Assembly (NCBI GenBank): GCA_942492205.1
Contig: CALODT010000001.1
Coordinates: 682,001-746,000, forward strand
Direction: 5' to 3'
From: UBA1847 sp942492205
Lineage (GTDB): Bacteria > Pseudomonadota > Gammaproteobacteria > Steroidobacterales > Woeseiaceae
DNA length: 64,000 nt
This document shows positions 1 through 7,235 of this stretch, in pieces (position 1 is the first letter of the stretch; every line of letters begins with the position of its first letter). The notes under the pieces are model-generated. The model made no database searches, was not told where the DNA came from, and saw only the letters and a program-made list of their open reading frames with translations. The translations under genes were made by a program, and so were the position numbers.

Positions 1-2
1 GC

Positions 3-1286
3 CTCGTTGTCCGGCGGCAGATCAAGCCGAAAGCAAACAGCGCCGCGCCGCTGTCCAGACAGGAAATCGAATCGCGTATCCGGGCGGCCGAGGCCGCCGG
101 AGTCGATGTCGCACAGGCGCAAGGGGAGCTGCAGGAGCTGGCTGCGCGCCAGGAGCAGGGCAACATCAACCTGTGTTTCTTTGGCGAGATCAGCGCAGGC
201 AAGAGTTCGCTGATCAAGGCGCTGGTGCCGGAAGCGGACGTCGCTATCGACGTTGTCGGCGGCTCTACCCATGATGTGCGGCACTATCGCTGGCGCAGCG
301 CCAGTGGTACCGAGATCCTGCTCACCGATGTGCCGGGCATAGGTGGCTTAGACGGCGAGCTATCCACGGTTGCAGGCGAGGAAGCGACCCGTGCGCACAT
401 CGTGCTCTTCGTCTGCGACAGCGACCTGACTCGACCGGAAATCGGCGCGATCGAGGCATTGCTCAGGTTCGATAAACCCATGGTTCTCGTCCTCAACAAG
501 GCTGATCGGTTCAGCAGCGAGGAACAGGCCGCGTTAATGGAAAAGCTGCTTGAACGGGTTGGCGGCGTCGGCGGCAGGTTGCAGCGCGATCAGGTTGTGG
601 CGGTGACGGCAGGCGGTGAGTCGGAGGTGATCGAGCGTCACGAGGACGGCCGGGAGAACGCGGTGCGACGCACTCGTCCTGCGGATGTCGGCGTGCTGGT
701 CGTTGCGATCAACCGCTTGTTGTCGGGCGGGGCAGAAGCGCTGGATCAGCGACGCGAACGTGCAGTATTCCAGCTGGCGGCGAACAGGCTGGCCGACGCC
801 GAAACAGAGTATCGGCTGCAACGTTCGGAACAGATTATTCGCAGCGCGACGCGCAAAGCTGTCGTCGGAGCCCTCGCTGCTATCAGCCCTGGAACGGATG
901 TGCTGATCCAGGGATACATCGGCACGACGCTGACACAACAACTCTGCAGGCTCTACGGTGTGGCACCACGCGACCTGGATATTGAAGAGTTCCTGTCAAT
1001 GAGCCAAAGTCGGGTAGGCCGCGCACTACCCTTGTCACTTGCGGTTGCCGGAAATGGCCTGAAAGCGTTTCCGGGCCTCGGTACGGTCGCGGGCGGGCTT
1101 GTGCACGCAGTTGCGTACGGACTGATATTCGACGCGCTTGGACGAAGCCTGGTGCTGTCGCTCAGCCGTCATGGTGCGCTGGTGCCCGCACAGGCCAGCA
1201 AAGAATTCGAGGATGGCATCAGTGAGCATTTGGAGTCGAGCGTTCGCCGCATTGCCAGGTTGGCCCTGGAAGAAAAAGGCGACTGA
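3..1286 (+). CDS. GTP-binding protein with C-terminal DUF697-like domain (5' partial)
   Basis: The reading frame is open from the left edge, so the start lies outside the window. The G1 P-loop GEISAGKSS is encoded at about 183-209, followed by a G3-like DVPGIGG and a G4 NKAD near 496-507. After about residue 250 the protein turns hydrophobic with glycine-rich helices, like the membrane-associated DUF697/YcjF region that follows some Era-like GTPases. The next gene is a paralogue with the same architecture. A role in membrane or stress homeostasis is inference; the substrate is unknown. The first ATG-type codon in frame (about 225) lies after the P-loop and cannot be the start. Confidence 0.8.
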   Translation, partial: LVVRRQIKPKANSAAPLSRQEIESRIRAAEAAGVDVAQAQGELQELAARQEQGNINLCFFGEISAGKSSLIKALVPEADVAIDVVGGSTHDVRHYRWRSASGTEILLTDVPGIGGLDGELSTVAGEEATRAHIVLFVCDSDLTRPEIGAIEALLRFDKPMVLVLNKADRFSSEEQAALMEKLLERVGGVGGRLQRDQVVAVTAGGESEVIERHEDGRENAVRRTRPADVGVLVVAINRLLSGGAEALDQRRERAVFQLAANRLADAETEYRLQRSEQIIRSATRKAVVGALAAISPGTDVLIQGYIGTTLTQQLCRLYGVAPRDLDIEEFLSMSQSRVGRALPLSLAVAGNGLKAFPGLGTVAGGLVHAVAYGLIFDALGRSLVLSLSRHGALVPAQASKEFEDGISEHLESSVRRIARLALEEKGD

Positions 1287-2577
1287 GTCGGCGCCGGAGG
1301 CGGGCAAGGACCACCTGGATCTTGCTCGTGAAAGCCTGCGCGAGCTCATTCAGGATTCTCGCCTGCCGGCCGGTGTGAGAGAGTCGCTGGCCCAGGACTA
1401 TCAGTCCGTTCGTGCCATGCTGGACAAGCTGGAGCACGGCCATCTGCACCTGTCTGCCTTCGGACGCGTGAGTACCGGCAAATCGTCCTTGCTGAACGCA
1501 CTTATCGGTGAAAACCGCTTTTCAGTCAGTCCGATTCATGGCGAGACCAGGCGGTCGTCGATGCAGGCGTGGAACGAGGTTGAGGCCGGCGGCGTGTTCC
1601 TGATCGACACGCCAGGCCTGGACGAGGCGGGCGGTGAAGATCGGGAGGCGCTGGCGAAAGAGGTCGCCGGGCGTTCCGACCTCGTCATCTTCGTGCTGGA
1701 CAGCGATATAACGGATACGGAGCGCGACGCACTCAAAGCCGTGCTTTCGCTGGGGCGCCCGGTACTGATCGTGCTCAACAAGTCCGATCTTTATACCGAG
1801 GCCGAGCGGGCGGCTTTGCTGGCCTCGATCCGCGAAAAGACCGAGGGCATCATCGCCCCTGATCATGTTGTCTCGGCGGCAGCCGAACCGCGCGGCCAGA
1901 CCGTGGTCGAGATCGATGCCGCCGGCAAAGAGACCACCTCGACACGTGTGCAACAGCCGGACGTTGCGGAGCTGCGCCTGAAACTGTGGGAGATCCTTGA
2001 GGCTGAGGGCAAGACGCTGTCCGCGTTGAATGCCAGCCTGTTCGCGGCCGATCTGTCAGACCAGGTAGGCCGGCGAATACTGGCGGCACGGCAGGAACTC
2101 GGCGAAAAGCTGGTGCGGACCTATTGCGTCGGTAAAGGCATCGCCGTCGCATTCAATCCGGTACCGGTCGCCGATCTGTTTGCCGCCGCATTTATCGATG
2201 TCGGCATGGTTATCCACCTGTCGCGCGTTTACGGCCTGCCGCTCAGCAAGAAGGAGGCCGGTTCTGTCGTCAAGGTCATCGTTGCCGAGTCGGCTGCATT
2301 GATGGGGACCGTCTGGGCGCTGCATTTCGTTTCCAGCACACTCAAGGTTGGCACGCTGGGTCTGTCAACCGTGCTGACCGCCGGCGCACAAGGTGCGATC
2401 GCGTATTACAGTACCTATCTCGTTGGCAGAGCAGCGGGCGAGTATCTGGCCAAGGGCAAGTCCTGGGGTGACGGGGGGCCGAAGTATGTCGTCAGGGAAA
2501 TCCTCGAGTCGCTCGATCGTGACACTGTATTGCGCGATGCCAAGCGCGAAATACAGTCGCGGCTGGGCATCGGCTGA
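1222..2577 (+). CDS. Second tandem GTP-binding protein with DUF697-like C terminus
   Basis: The P-loop GRVSTGKSSLLNAL is near 1462-1503, followed by DTPGLDEAGG (G3) and NKSD (G4). The C-terminal third has hydrophobic helices, including a stretch around GTVWALHFVSS, consistent with a DUF697-type membrane-associated domain. It is paralogous to the preceding gene and overlaps its end in another frame. The start is uncertain. GTG at 1222 has a GAGG nine bases upstream and gives an N-terminal helix of similar length to its neighbour; ATG 1213 and TTG 1252 are alternatives. The two proteins may form a heteromeric GTPase pair (inference). Confidence 0.78.
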   Translation: MSIWSRAFAALPGWPWKKKATESAPEAGKDHLDLARESLRELIQDSRLPAGVRESLAQDYQSVRAMLDKLEHGHLHLSAFGRVSTGKSSLLNALIGENRFSVSPIHGETRRSSMQAWNEVEAGGVFLIDTPGLDEAGGEDREALAKEVAGRSDLVIFVLDSDITDTERDALKAVLSLGRPVLIVLNKSDLYTEAERAALLASIREKTEGIIAPDHVVSAAAEPRGQTVVEIDAAGKETTSTRVQQPDVAELRLKLWEILEAEGKTLSALNASLFAADLSDQVGRRILAARQELGEKLVRTYCVGKGIAVAFNPVPVADLFAAAFIDVGMVIHLSRVYGLPLSKKEAGSVVKVIVAESAALMGTVWALHFVSSTLKVGTLGLSTVLTAGAQGAIAYYSTYLVGRAAGEYLAKGKSWGDGGPKYVVREILESLDRDTVLRDAKREIQSRLGIG

Positions 2578-2587
2578 GCCGGGCACG

Positions 2588-2947
2588 GTGGACAGGGAAA
2601 CTCGCATGCGGCGGATATGGGAAACCATTCAGGAGATCCCGAAAGGACGGGTTGCCAACTACGGCCAGGTGGCCGAGATTGCCGGCATACCGCGCGGCGC
2701 CAGGCAGGTAGCCTACGCGCTGCGCCATGTACCGAGGGAAATGCAGCTGCCCTGGCACCGGGTGATTACCGCATCCGGAAAGAGCGCATTCGACCCGGCC
2801 AGCCGGCACTTCCGGATGCAGTGCGAACGTCTCGTCGAAGAGGGTGTCACGGTTCGCAATGGCAAGGTAGACATGCAGGAGTTTCGCTGGGAGCCCGGCC
2901 TGGACGAATTGCTGTGGAAGCCGTCATCGACCTGGGACGAATCGTGA
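2588..2947 (+). CDS. Alkyltransferase-like protein (ATL, MGMT family without the acceptor cysteine)
   Basis: About 119 residues, the size of the DNA-binding domain of O6-alkylguanine-DNA methyltransferases. It has the N-terminal pattern IPKGRVANYGQVA and the helix-turn-helix region PRGARQVAYAL. The active-site motif PCHRV reads PWHRV, so the alkyl-accepting cysteine is replaced by Trp, as in ATL proteins such as YbaZ. ATLs bind O6-alkylguanine lesions and hand them to nucleotide excision repair. GTG 2588 or ATG 2606 may start it. Its TGA overlaps the next gene's GTG (GTGA). Confidence 0.88.
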   Translation: MDRETRMRRIWETIQEIPKGRVANYGQVAEIAGIPRGARQVAYALRHVPREMQLPWHRVITASGKSAFDPASRHFRMQCERLVEEGVTVRNGKVDMQEFRWEPGLDELLWKPSSTWDES

Positions 2948-4281
2948 ACCTGAAGCGCAGGATGCGTTTGAGTTCCGTCAATCTGTTGCTCAGTCCGTCG
3001 TCCAGGCGTGCAATGCGCAGTCTGCGGGAAGCGCGCCGCCGCGCGCTCCGTCGACCCCACGTCGTTTCAGCATTTCTGCAGCTCGACGATCCCTATTCCT
3101 ACCTGCTGGCGCATTACCTGCCAAGCCTGGCCAGTCATTACGATATCGACCTGCGTCTGCACCTTTGCGAAGCGCGCGGCGATGACTACCAGCCGGCGCC
3201 GGAGATGCTCGCCGAATACGCCATATATGATTGCGCGCGGCTCGCCCGCGAACTCGGCATCCCCTTTCTCGACAAGGGCAGCAGCCCGCCTGTCGAACAT
3301 CGGCTGTCGATGCTGGATATGATTGCGAGCTGTGACGGCGACGCCGTTTTCGAGGACGAGCTGCTGCAGGCCCTCAAGGTGTTCTGGCGCGGCGATGCCG
3401 AGGCTGCTGCCCGCCGCAGCGCCGGCGCCGACATACGCGGAGTATCGGCTGCCGTGATCGCCCGGTCGCAGAAACGCCAGGCCAGGCTCGGCCACTACAA
3501 CAGTGCGATGCTGCATTACGCGGGCGAGTGGTTCTGGGGCGTAGACCGACTGCATTACCTGGTGCAGCGCCTTGAGCAACTTTCGGCAGCAAAACACAAT
3601 ACGCATCATCCGTTGCTCACCTCCATTGAGCAGTCGATGCAGGTCGCACTGCCGGTGGCGCCGCCCACTGCGTCGAAAGACCTGCCGCCACTTGAGTTCT
3701 TTCATTCGGTGCGCAGCCCTTACTCTTACCTGGGTCTATTGCGAGCCGCGCAGATTGCAAACGCTTTCGGGCTCACGCTCGACATACGCCCGGTATTGCC
3801 AATGGTGATGCGCGGCATGCAGGTGCCAAAGCTCAAACTGCTGTACATCCTTAAGGATGCGGCACGTGAGGCACAGCGCCGCGATATTGCCTTCGGCAGG
3901 CTTTCTGATCCGGTCGGTGCAGCAACCGAACGCTGCCTCGCAGTGTTCTGCTACGCACGATCCGAAAAGCGCGGTCTCGAGTTCCTGTCGAACGCGGGTG
4001 AAGCGATCTGGGCCAATGCAACTGACCTGGCCACCGATGCCGGCATGCGCAAGGTCACCGCCAGGACCGGTTTATTCTGGCCGGATGTCAAAGCCGCCAT
4101 GGCGTCGGGTGCGTGGCGGTCGGAAGCGGCAGAAAATCGCGACTCCATGATGGCTAGCGGCAGCTGGGGCGTACCCACGATGCGACTTGGCGATTTCGTG
4201 TCCTGGGGCCAGGATCGGGACTGGCTGCTGCTGCGGCATATTGAAGAATTGTGCGATACAGGGGATGGAATACTCGTATGA
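2944..4281 (+). CDS. Double-domain DsbA-fold protein (2-hydroxychromene-2-carboxylate isomerase-like)
   Basis: About 445 residues with two thioredoxin/DsbA-like domains. The first begins near residue 40 with LQLDDPYSYLLAHYL, the second near residue 240 with EFFHSVRSPYSYLGLL. Both carry an S/D-x-P-Y-S-Y signature instead of CxxC, as in the kappa-GST/HCCA isomerase branch, so redox activity is unlikely and a glutathione-dependent role is possible. The C terminus has the GSWGVPTMRLGD pattern corresponding to the cis-proline region. GTG 2944 overlaps the preceding stop (GTGA); ATG 2962 is an alternative. The substrate is unknown. Confidence 0.8.
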   Translation: MNLKRRMRLSSVNLLLSPSSRRAMRSLREARRRALRRPHVVSAFLQLDDPYSYLLAHYLPSLASHYDIDLRLHLCEARGDDYQPAPEMLAEYAIYDCARLARELGIPFLDKGSSPPVEHRLSMLDMIASCDGDAVFEDELLQALKVFWRGDAEAAARRSAGADIRGVSAAVIARSQKRQARLGHYNSAMLHYAGEWFWGVDRLHYLVQRLEQLSAAKHNTHHPLLTSIEQSMQVALPVAPPTASKDLPPLEFFHSVRSPYSYLGLLRAAQIANAFGLTLDIRPVLPMVMRGMQVPKLKLLYILKDAAREAQRRDIAFGRLSDPVGAATERCLAVFCYARSEKRGLEFLSNAGEAIWANATDLATDAGMRKVTARTGLFWPDVKAAMASGAWRSEAAENRDSMMASGSWGVPTMRLGDFVSWGQDRDWLLLRHIEELCDTGDGILV

Positions 4282-4778
4282 CAACAGTAATTTTCTCACA
4301 CGGGCAGGAAAGCGGGCCATGGGGAACCAAGATTCGCTCGATGGCAGAATGCGCCAAACGCCTCGGCTGCAAGGTTGACAGTATTGACTACCAGGGTATT
4401 TCAGATCCGACGGATCGGGTTAACAAAATACTCCGCGAGTGTGCGCACATCGAGGATACGCTGATCCTGGTCGGCTCGAGCATGGGTGGCCATGTGGCGA
4501 CTGCCGCGGCCACGCAGCTTGGCGCGGCTGGCCTGTTCGTGCTGGCACCCGCATACTATATGCCCGGATACGAGTCACTCACGCCGCCGGCGCCGGCGAT
4601 TCCGATTTGCATTGTGCACGGATGGCATGATGATATCGTGCCGGTAGACAACAGTATTCGCTTTGCCCGGAGTTGCAGCGCCACGCTTCATCTGGTCGAC
4701 GGAGACCATCGACTGACGAAAAACATCGATGAGATCAATGAATACCTGGGCATTTTCATAACGATTACATCCGAATAA
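4278..4778 (+). CDS. Small alpha/beta hydrolase (YqiA/RBBP9-like size)
   Basis: 166 residues. ATG 4278 overlaps the previous TGA (ATGA). Visible elements are an early HGQESG loop, the nucleophile elbow GSSMGG near residue 66, an acid region HGWHDDIVP and the late histidine in DGDHRL, giving a complete Ser-Asp-His set. Short single-domain serine hydrolases of this kind include esterases such as YqiA. The real substrate is unknown. It closes a tightly spaced run with the ATL and DsbA-fold genes. Confidence 0.85.
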   Translation: MTTVIFSHGQESGPWGTKIRSMAECAKRLGCKVDSIDYQGISDPTDRVNKILRECAHIEDTLILVGSSMGGHVATAAATQLGAAGLFVLAPAYYMPGYESLTPPAPAIPICIVHGWHDDIVPVDNSIRFARSCSATLHLVDGDHRLTKNIDEINEYLGIFITITSE

Positions 4779-4800
4779 TTCGGAGATTTGGGAGGAATAA

Positions 4801-5157
4801 ATGAGATACGTACTGATTCTTTTGACCAGCTTGACCCTGTTTGCCTGTGGCGGCAAAGACGCCGGTGATTCTGCGAAAGACGCCATGGAGTCCGCGGCAG
4901 ACGCTGCCAAAGAAGCTGCCAGCGAGACGATGGAGTCTGCAGGTGAGGCAGCAGAATCGGCTGGCGACATGATGGATGACGCGGCGGAGGCTGCCGGCGA
5001 AATGGCAGACGACGCAATGGACGCGGCCGAAGGCGCCATGGAGGAAGCCGGCGAGGTCATGAAGGACGCGATGGATGAGGCCGAAGGCGTTGAAGACAAG
5101 CTGATGGAAAAGAAAGACGACGTTGATGCTGCATTGAAAGATGCAATGAAAGACTGA
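4801..5157 (+). CDS. Small Ala/Asp/Glu-rich repetitive lipoprotein
   Basis: 118 residues behind a strong GGGAGG ribosome site. A type II signal peptide ends in the lipobox LTLFAC, with Cys16 as the lipidated residue. The mature part is almost entirely Ala, Asp, Glu, Met and Ser in quasi-repeats such as DAMESAADAAKEAASETMES, predicted to form one long acidic amphipathic helix or coiled coil. It resembles low-complexity periplasmic or outer-membrane lipoproteins; I do not recognise a family. The last residues (KDAMKD) are charged. Confidence 0.82.
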   Translation: MRYVLILLTSLTLFACGGKDAGDSAKDAMESAADAAKEAASETMESAGEAAESAGDMMDDAAEAAGEMADDAMDAAEGAMEEAGEVMKDAMDEAEGVEDKLMEKKDDVDAALKDAMKD

Positions 5158-5164
5158 CGTTGCT

Positions 5165-5205
5165 GCGCCTGGAGCCTGGGGCGCATGTCCTAGAGCTCCA
5201 GGCGC
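5165..5205. terminator. Hairpin between convergent genes
   Basis: Perfect 11-bp inverted repeat, GCGCCTGGAGC at 5165-5175 and GCTCCAGGCGC at 5195-5205, with a 19-base loop. It lies between the convergent lipoprotein and PqqB-like genes and includes the last codons of the latter. There is no U-tract, so intrinsic termination is uncertain; it may protect 3' ends. Confidence 0.35.
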
Positions 5206-6113
5206 ATCCCTTCGCGTGCGATCCTGAAGCCACGCCTTATCACCTCAGCCTGCTGCTGGCTGCCTTCAATCAATAACGGATTCGTGTGATTCATGTGAAT
5301 GAATATCACACGTGCCTTTTCCTGTTCTGTAAGCTCGTCCAGCAATTCCATGGTCTCGGCGACGAACGGGTGAGGTATCTTGCTCATGTCGCGCCCCGGC
5401 AATTCGCCGTCCGCAAAGAAAGACGCATCGAGTAAGGCGTAGTCGACCGAGCGAACCTGCGCTCGGATATCGACGCTCCAGCGGCTCCATTTATCGATAT
5501 CCGGAATAAATAGCGCTGTGCGATGAGGCCCCTCTATTCGGTAGCCTACGGTTTCAGAGTATTCATCACGGTGCGGCACCAGGAACGGCGTTACCGAAAT
5601 GCCGCCCGGCAAGCTCGTCGCACGGCCGTCTTCGAGTTCTTCCAGGCGGATATTGCCGTAGCGAAGCAGCTGGTCCCAGGGTCCGTTCGTGGTCAGGAAA
5701 GTACGCATCCGCGGCATCGCGTAGACCGGCAGATCACGGCTCGAACTGGCCTCATGTCCAAAATGCATCAGCCCGGTGTAGTGGCCAATGTGCGCGTGCG
5801 TGAGGAATACTCCCGCGAGCCGGTATTCGTCGTCAGGAGCGCGCCGGTTCAACTGGAACAGTTGCTCACGAATGTCCGGTGTCGCATCGAACAGGTACTT
5901 GCTTCGGCCGGCCGGGTCGACGACGGCAATGCTGCTGGTCGTGCGTCGCAGCGCTTCGTTCTCCCAGGCGCGATTGCAGTGTGCTTCATAGCAGTTGGCC
6001 TGCGGATAGCCGGCATCCTGGGCGATTCCGAGGACCAGGATATAGCTTGCATCATCGTCTGCGGCGACGGCGCAACAGGATAGAGCAAGCAGGACAAGCA
6101 GCGATCGTGTCAT
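5190..6113 (-). CDS. Exported metallo-beta-lactamase-fold hydrolase, PqqB-like
   Basis: 307 residues with an N-terminal signal peptide (MTRSLLVLLALSCCAVAADD). The metal-binding motif reads THAHIGHYTG, as in PqqB-type members of the fold. Further motifs are LGIAQDAGYPQANC near the mature N terminus, IPDIDKW, DASFF and a late HMNHTNP histidine. PqqB is normally cytoplasmic and encoded with pqqACDE. Here there is a secretion signal and no other pqq gene nearby, so a periplasmic hydrolase of unknown substrate is more likely. It is convergent with the preceding lipoprotein gene. Confidence 0.8.
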   Translation of the reverse strand: MTRSLLVLLALSCCAVAADDDASYILVLGIAQDAGYPQANCYEAHCNRAWENEALRRTTSSIAVVDPAGRSKYLFDATPDIREQLFQLNRRAPDDEYRLAGVFLTHAHIGHYTGLMHFGHEASSSRDLPVYAMPRMRTFLTTNGPWDQLLRYGNIRLEELEDGRATSLPGGISVTPFLVPHRDEYSETVGYRIEGPHRTALFIPDIDKWSRWSVDIRAQVRSVDYALLDASFFADGELPGRDMSKIPHPFVAETMELLDELTEQEKARVIFIHMNHTNPLLIEGSQQQAEVIRRGFRIAREGMRLEL

Positions 6114-6160
6114 GGACTCCGTTTCCGGCCGTTACGACCGGACCAGTATGACACAGGAGG

Positions 6161-7126
6161 CTAGAACGCCTCGGCTGACAGGTCGAGCAGCGCCGGAACG
6201 TCACTGGGTTTGTAAAGGCTGATCTGGCTGACCGAGACAGGCTCGGCCGGCTTTGCGGTAATGACCAGGCGTGACTTGCCGCCGACAAATTCCGTGTAGG
6301 GATCAACGACGTATTCGTCGAACTCGATTCCCATGGACTTGCCGATCTGGGTGAGCTTGTCGAGCTGCGCCGCCATGATCTCCTCGCTGGACAAGCCGAG
6401 TCGCCCGCAGTAGTCGCCGACTCGCTGATTCAGTGATTGGTCGACGTACTCGATACGCATCGCGCTGAGTTTCGGTCGGGCGCGAGGGCCCTGTGACAGT
6501 TCGGCAATCATGTTTCCGGCGAGCGTGAACTCTGCACTCATCGACCACATGTCCTCCACGGAGGAGGTAACGGACACCGAGTAGCTGGACGGGTCTCGCC
6601 GGAAGTACGCGGCGAAGGAGATAACCTGCTCCGAGTAGCCGAGCGCCTCCAGGGTTTCGGGCGAGAATCCGTACTTGCCGGTGCATAAAGCGGCTGGCTT
6701 GTCAGCGTCGGGCTCGTTCACGACCTTGGACAGCTCACTGTGCATGTTCCTGAAGTAGTCGGCGCCCACACCGATGCGCACGCCCTCGGCAATCAGGCCG
6801 AAGTACTCCGGCACGACGTCATCCGGGCTGCCGACGTTCTCGGAGATGTCAGCGAGATTCAACAGCGAAAAGTAGCTTGGCGTATCGATGCCAATTCGAT
6901 CGATAGTGATCGGGTCATTGAAGTTCGTGATTCGCGCATCGATGCCGTCCATGGTCAGCTGGCCGCCCATTGTGGAACTGACGCCGTCATACTTGACGTT
7001 CACGAATGGCGAAACAGCGAGAACGGCCTGGTCGACGGCGTTCTCGACCTTGTTGTGCAACAGCAGTTTTGACCCGCCGTAGGCAAGCGACGCCAGGATG
7101 ATCGCAGCGATAATCAGGTTTCTCAT
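6161..7126 (-). CDS. Membrane-anchored periplasmic protein of unknown function
   Basis: 321 residues from ATG 7126, which has a GGACAG site just upstream. One N-terminal membrane segment (LIIAAIILASLAYGGSKLLL) precedes a soluble domain predicted to be periplasmic. The domain has beta-rich stretches such as VKYDGVSSTMGGQLTMDGID. Two cysteines at CTGKYGF and DYCGRLG may form a disulfide. No family is recognised. It ends 47 bases upstream of the PqqB-like gene on the same strand, so the two may be cotranscribed. Confidence 0.6.
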   Translation of the reverse strand: MRNLIIAAIILASLAYGGSKLLLHNKVENAVDQAVLAVSPFVNVKYDGVSSTMGGQLTMDGIDARITNFNDPITIDRIGIDTPSYFSLLNLADISENVGSPDDVVPEYFGLIAEGVRIGVGADYFRNMHSELSKVVNEPDADKPAALCTGKYGFSPETLEALGYSEQVISFAAYFRRDPSSYSVSVTSSVEDMWSMSAEFTLAGNMIAELSQGPRARPKLSAMRIEYVDQSLNQRVGDYCGRLGLSSEEIMAAQLDKLTQIGKSMGIEFDEYVVDPYTEFVGGKSRLVITAKPAEPVSVSQISLYKPSDVPALLDLSAEAF

Positions 7127-7235
7127 GATCTGTCCTTGCCCGGCGAGCACCGAAGAGATGTGAATCATCTCTCAAAACAACAGCTTGGCCTACGAAGGGG
7201 GTCACAGAAACGCTATTCCGGTAGACTAACGCGTC

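Noticed and set aside
7..213. Short plus-strand frame starting with TTG near the left edge
   Set aside because: It lies in another frame over the true GTPase coding sequence, which runs uninterrupted from the edge and carries the P-loop.
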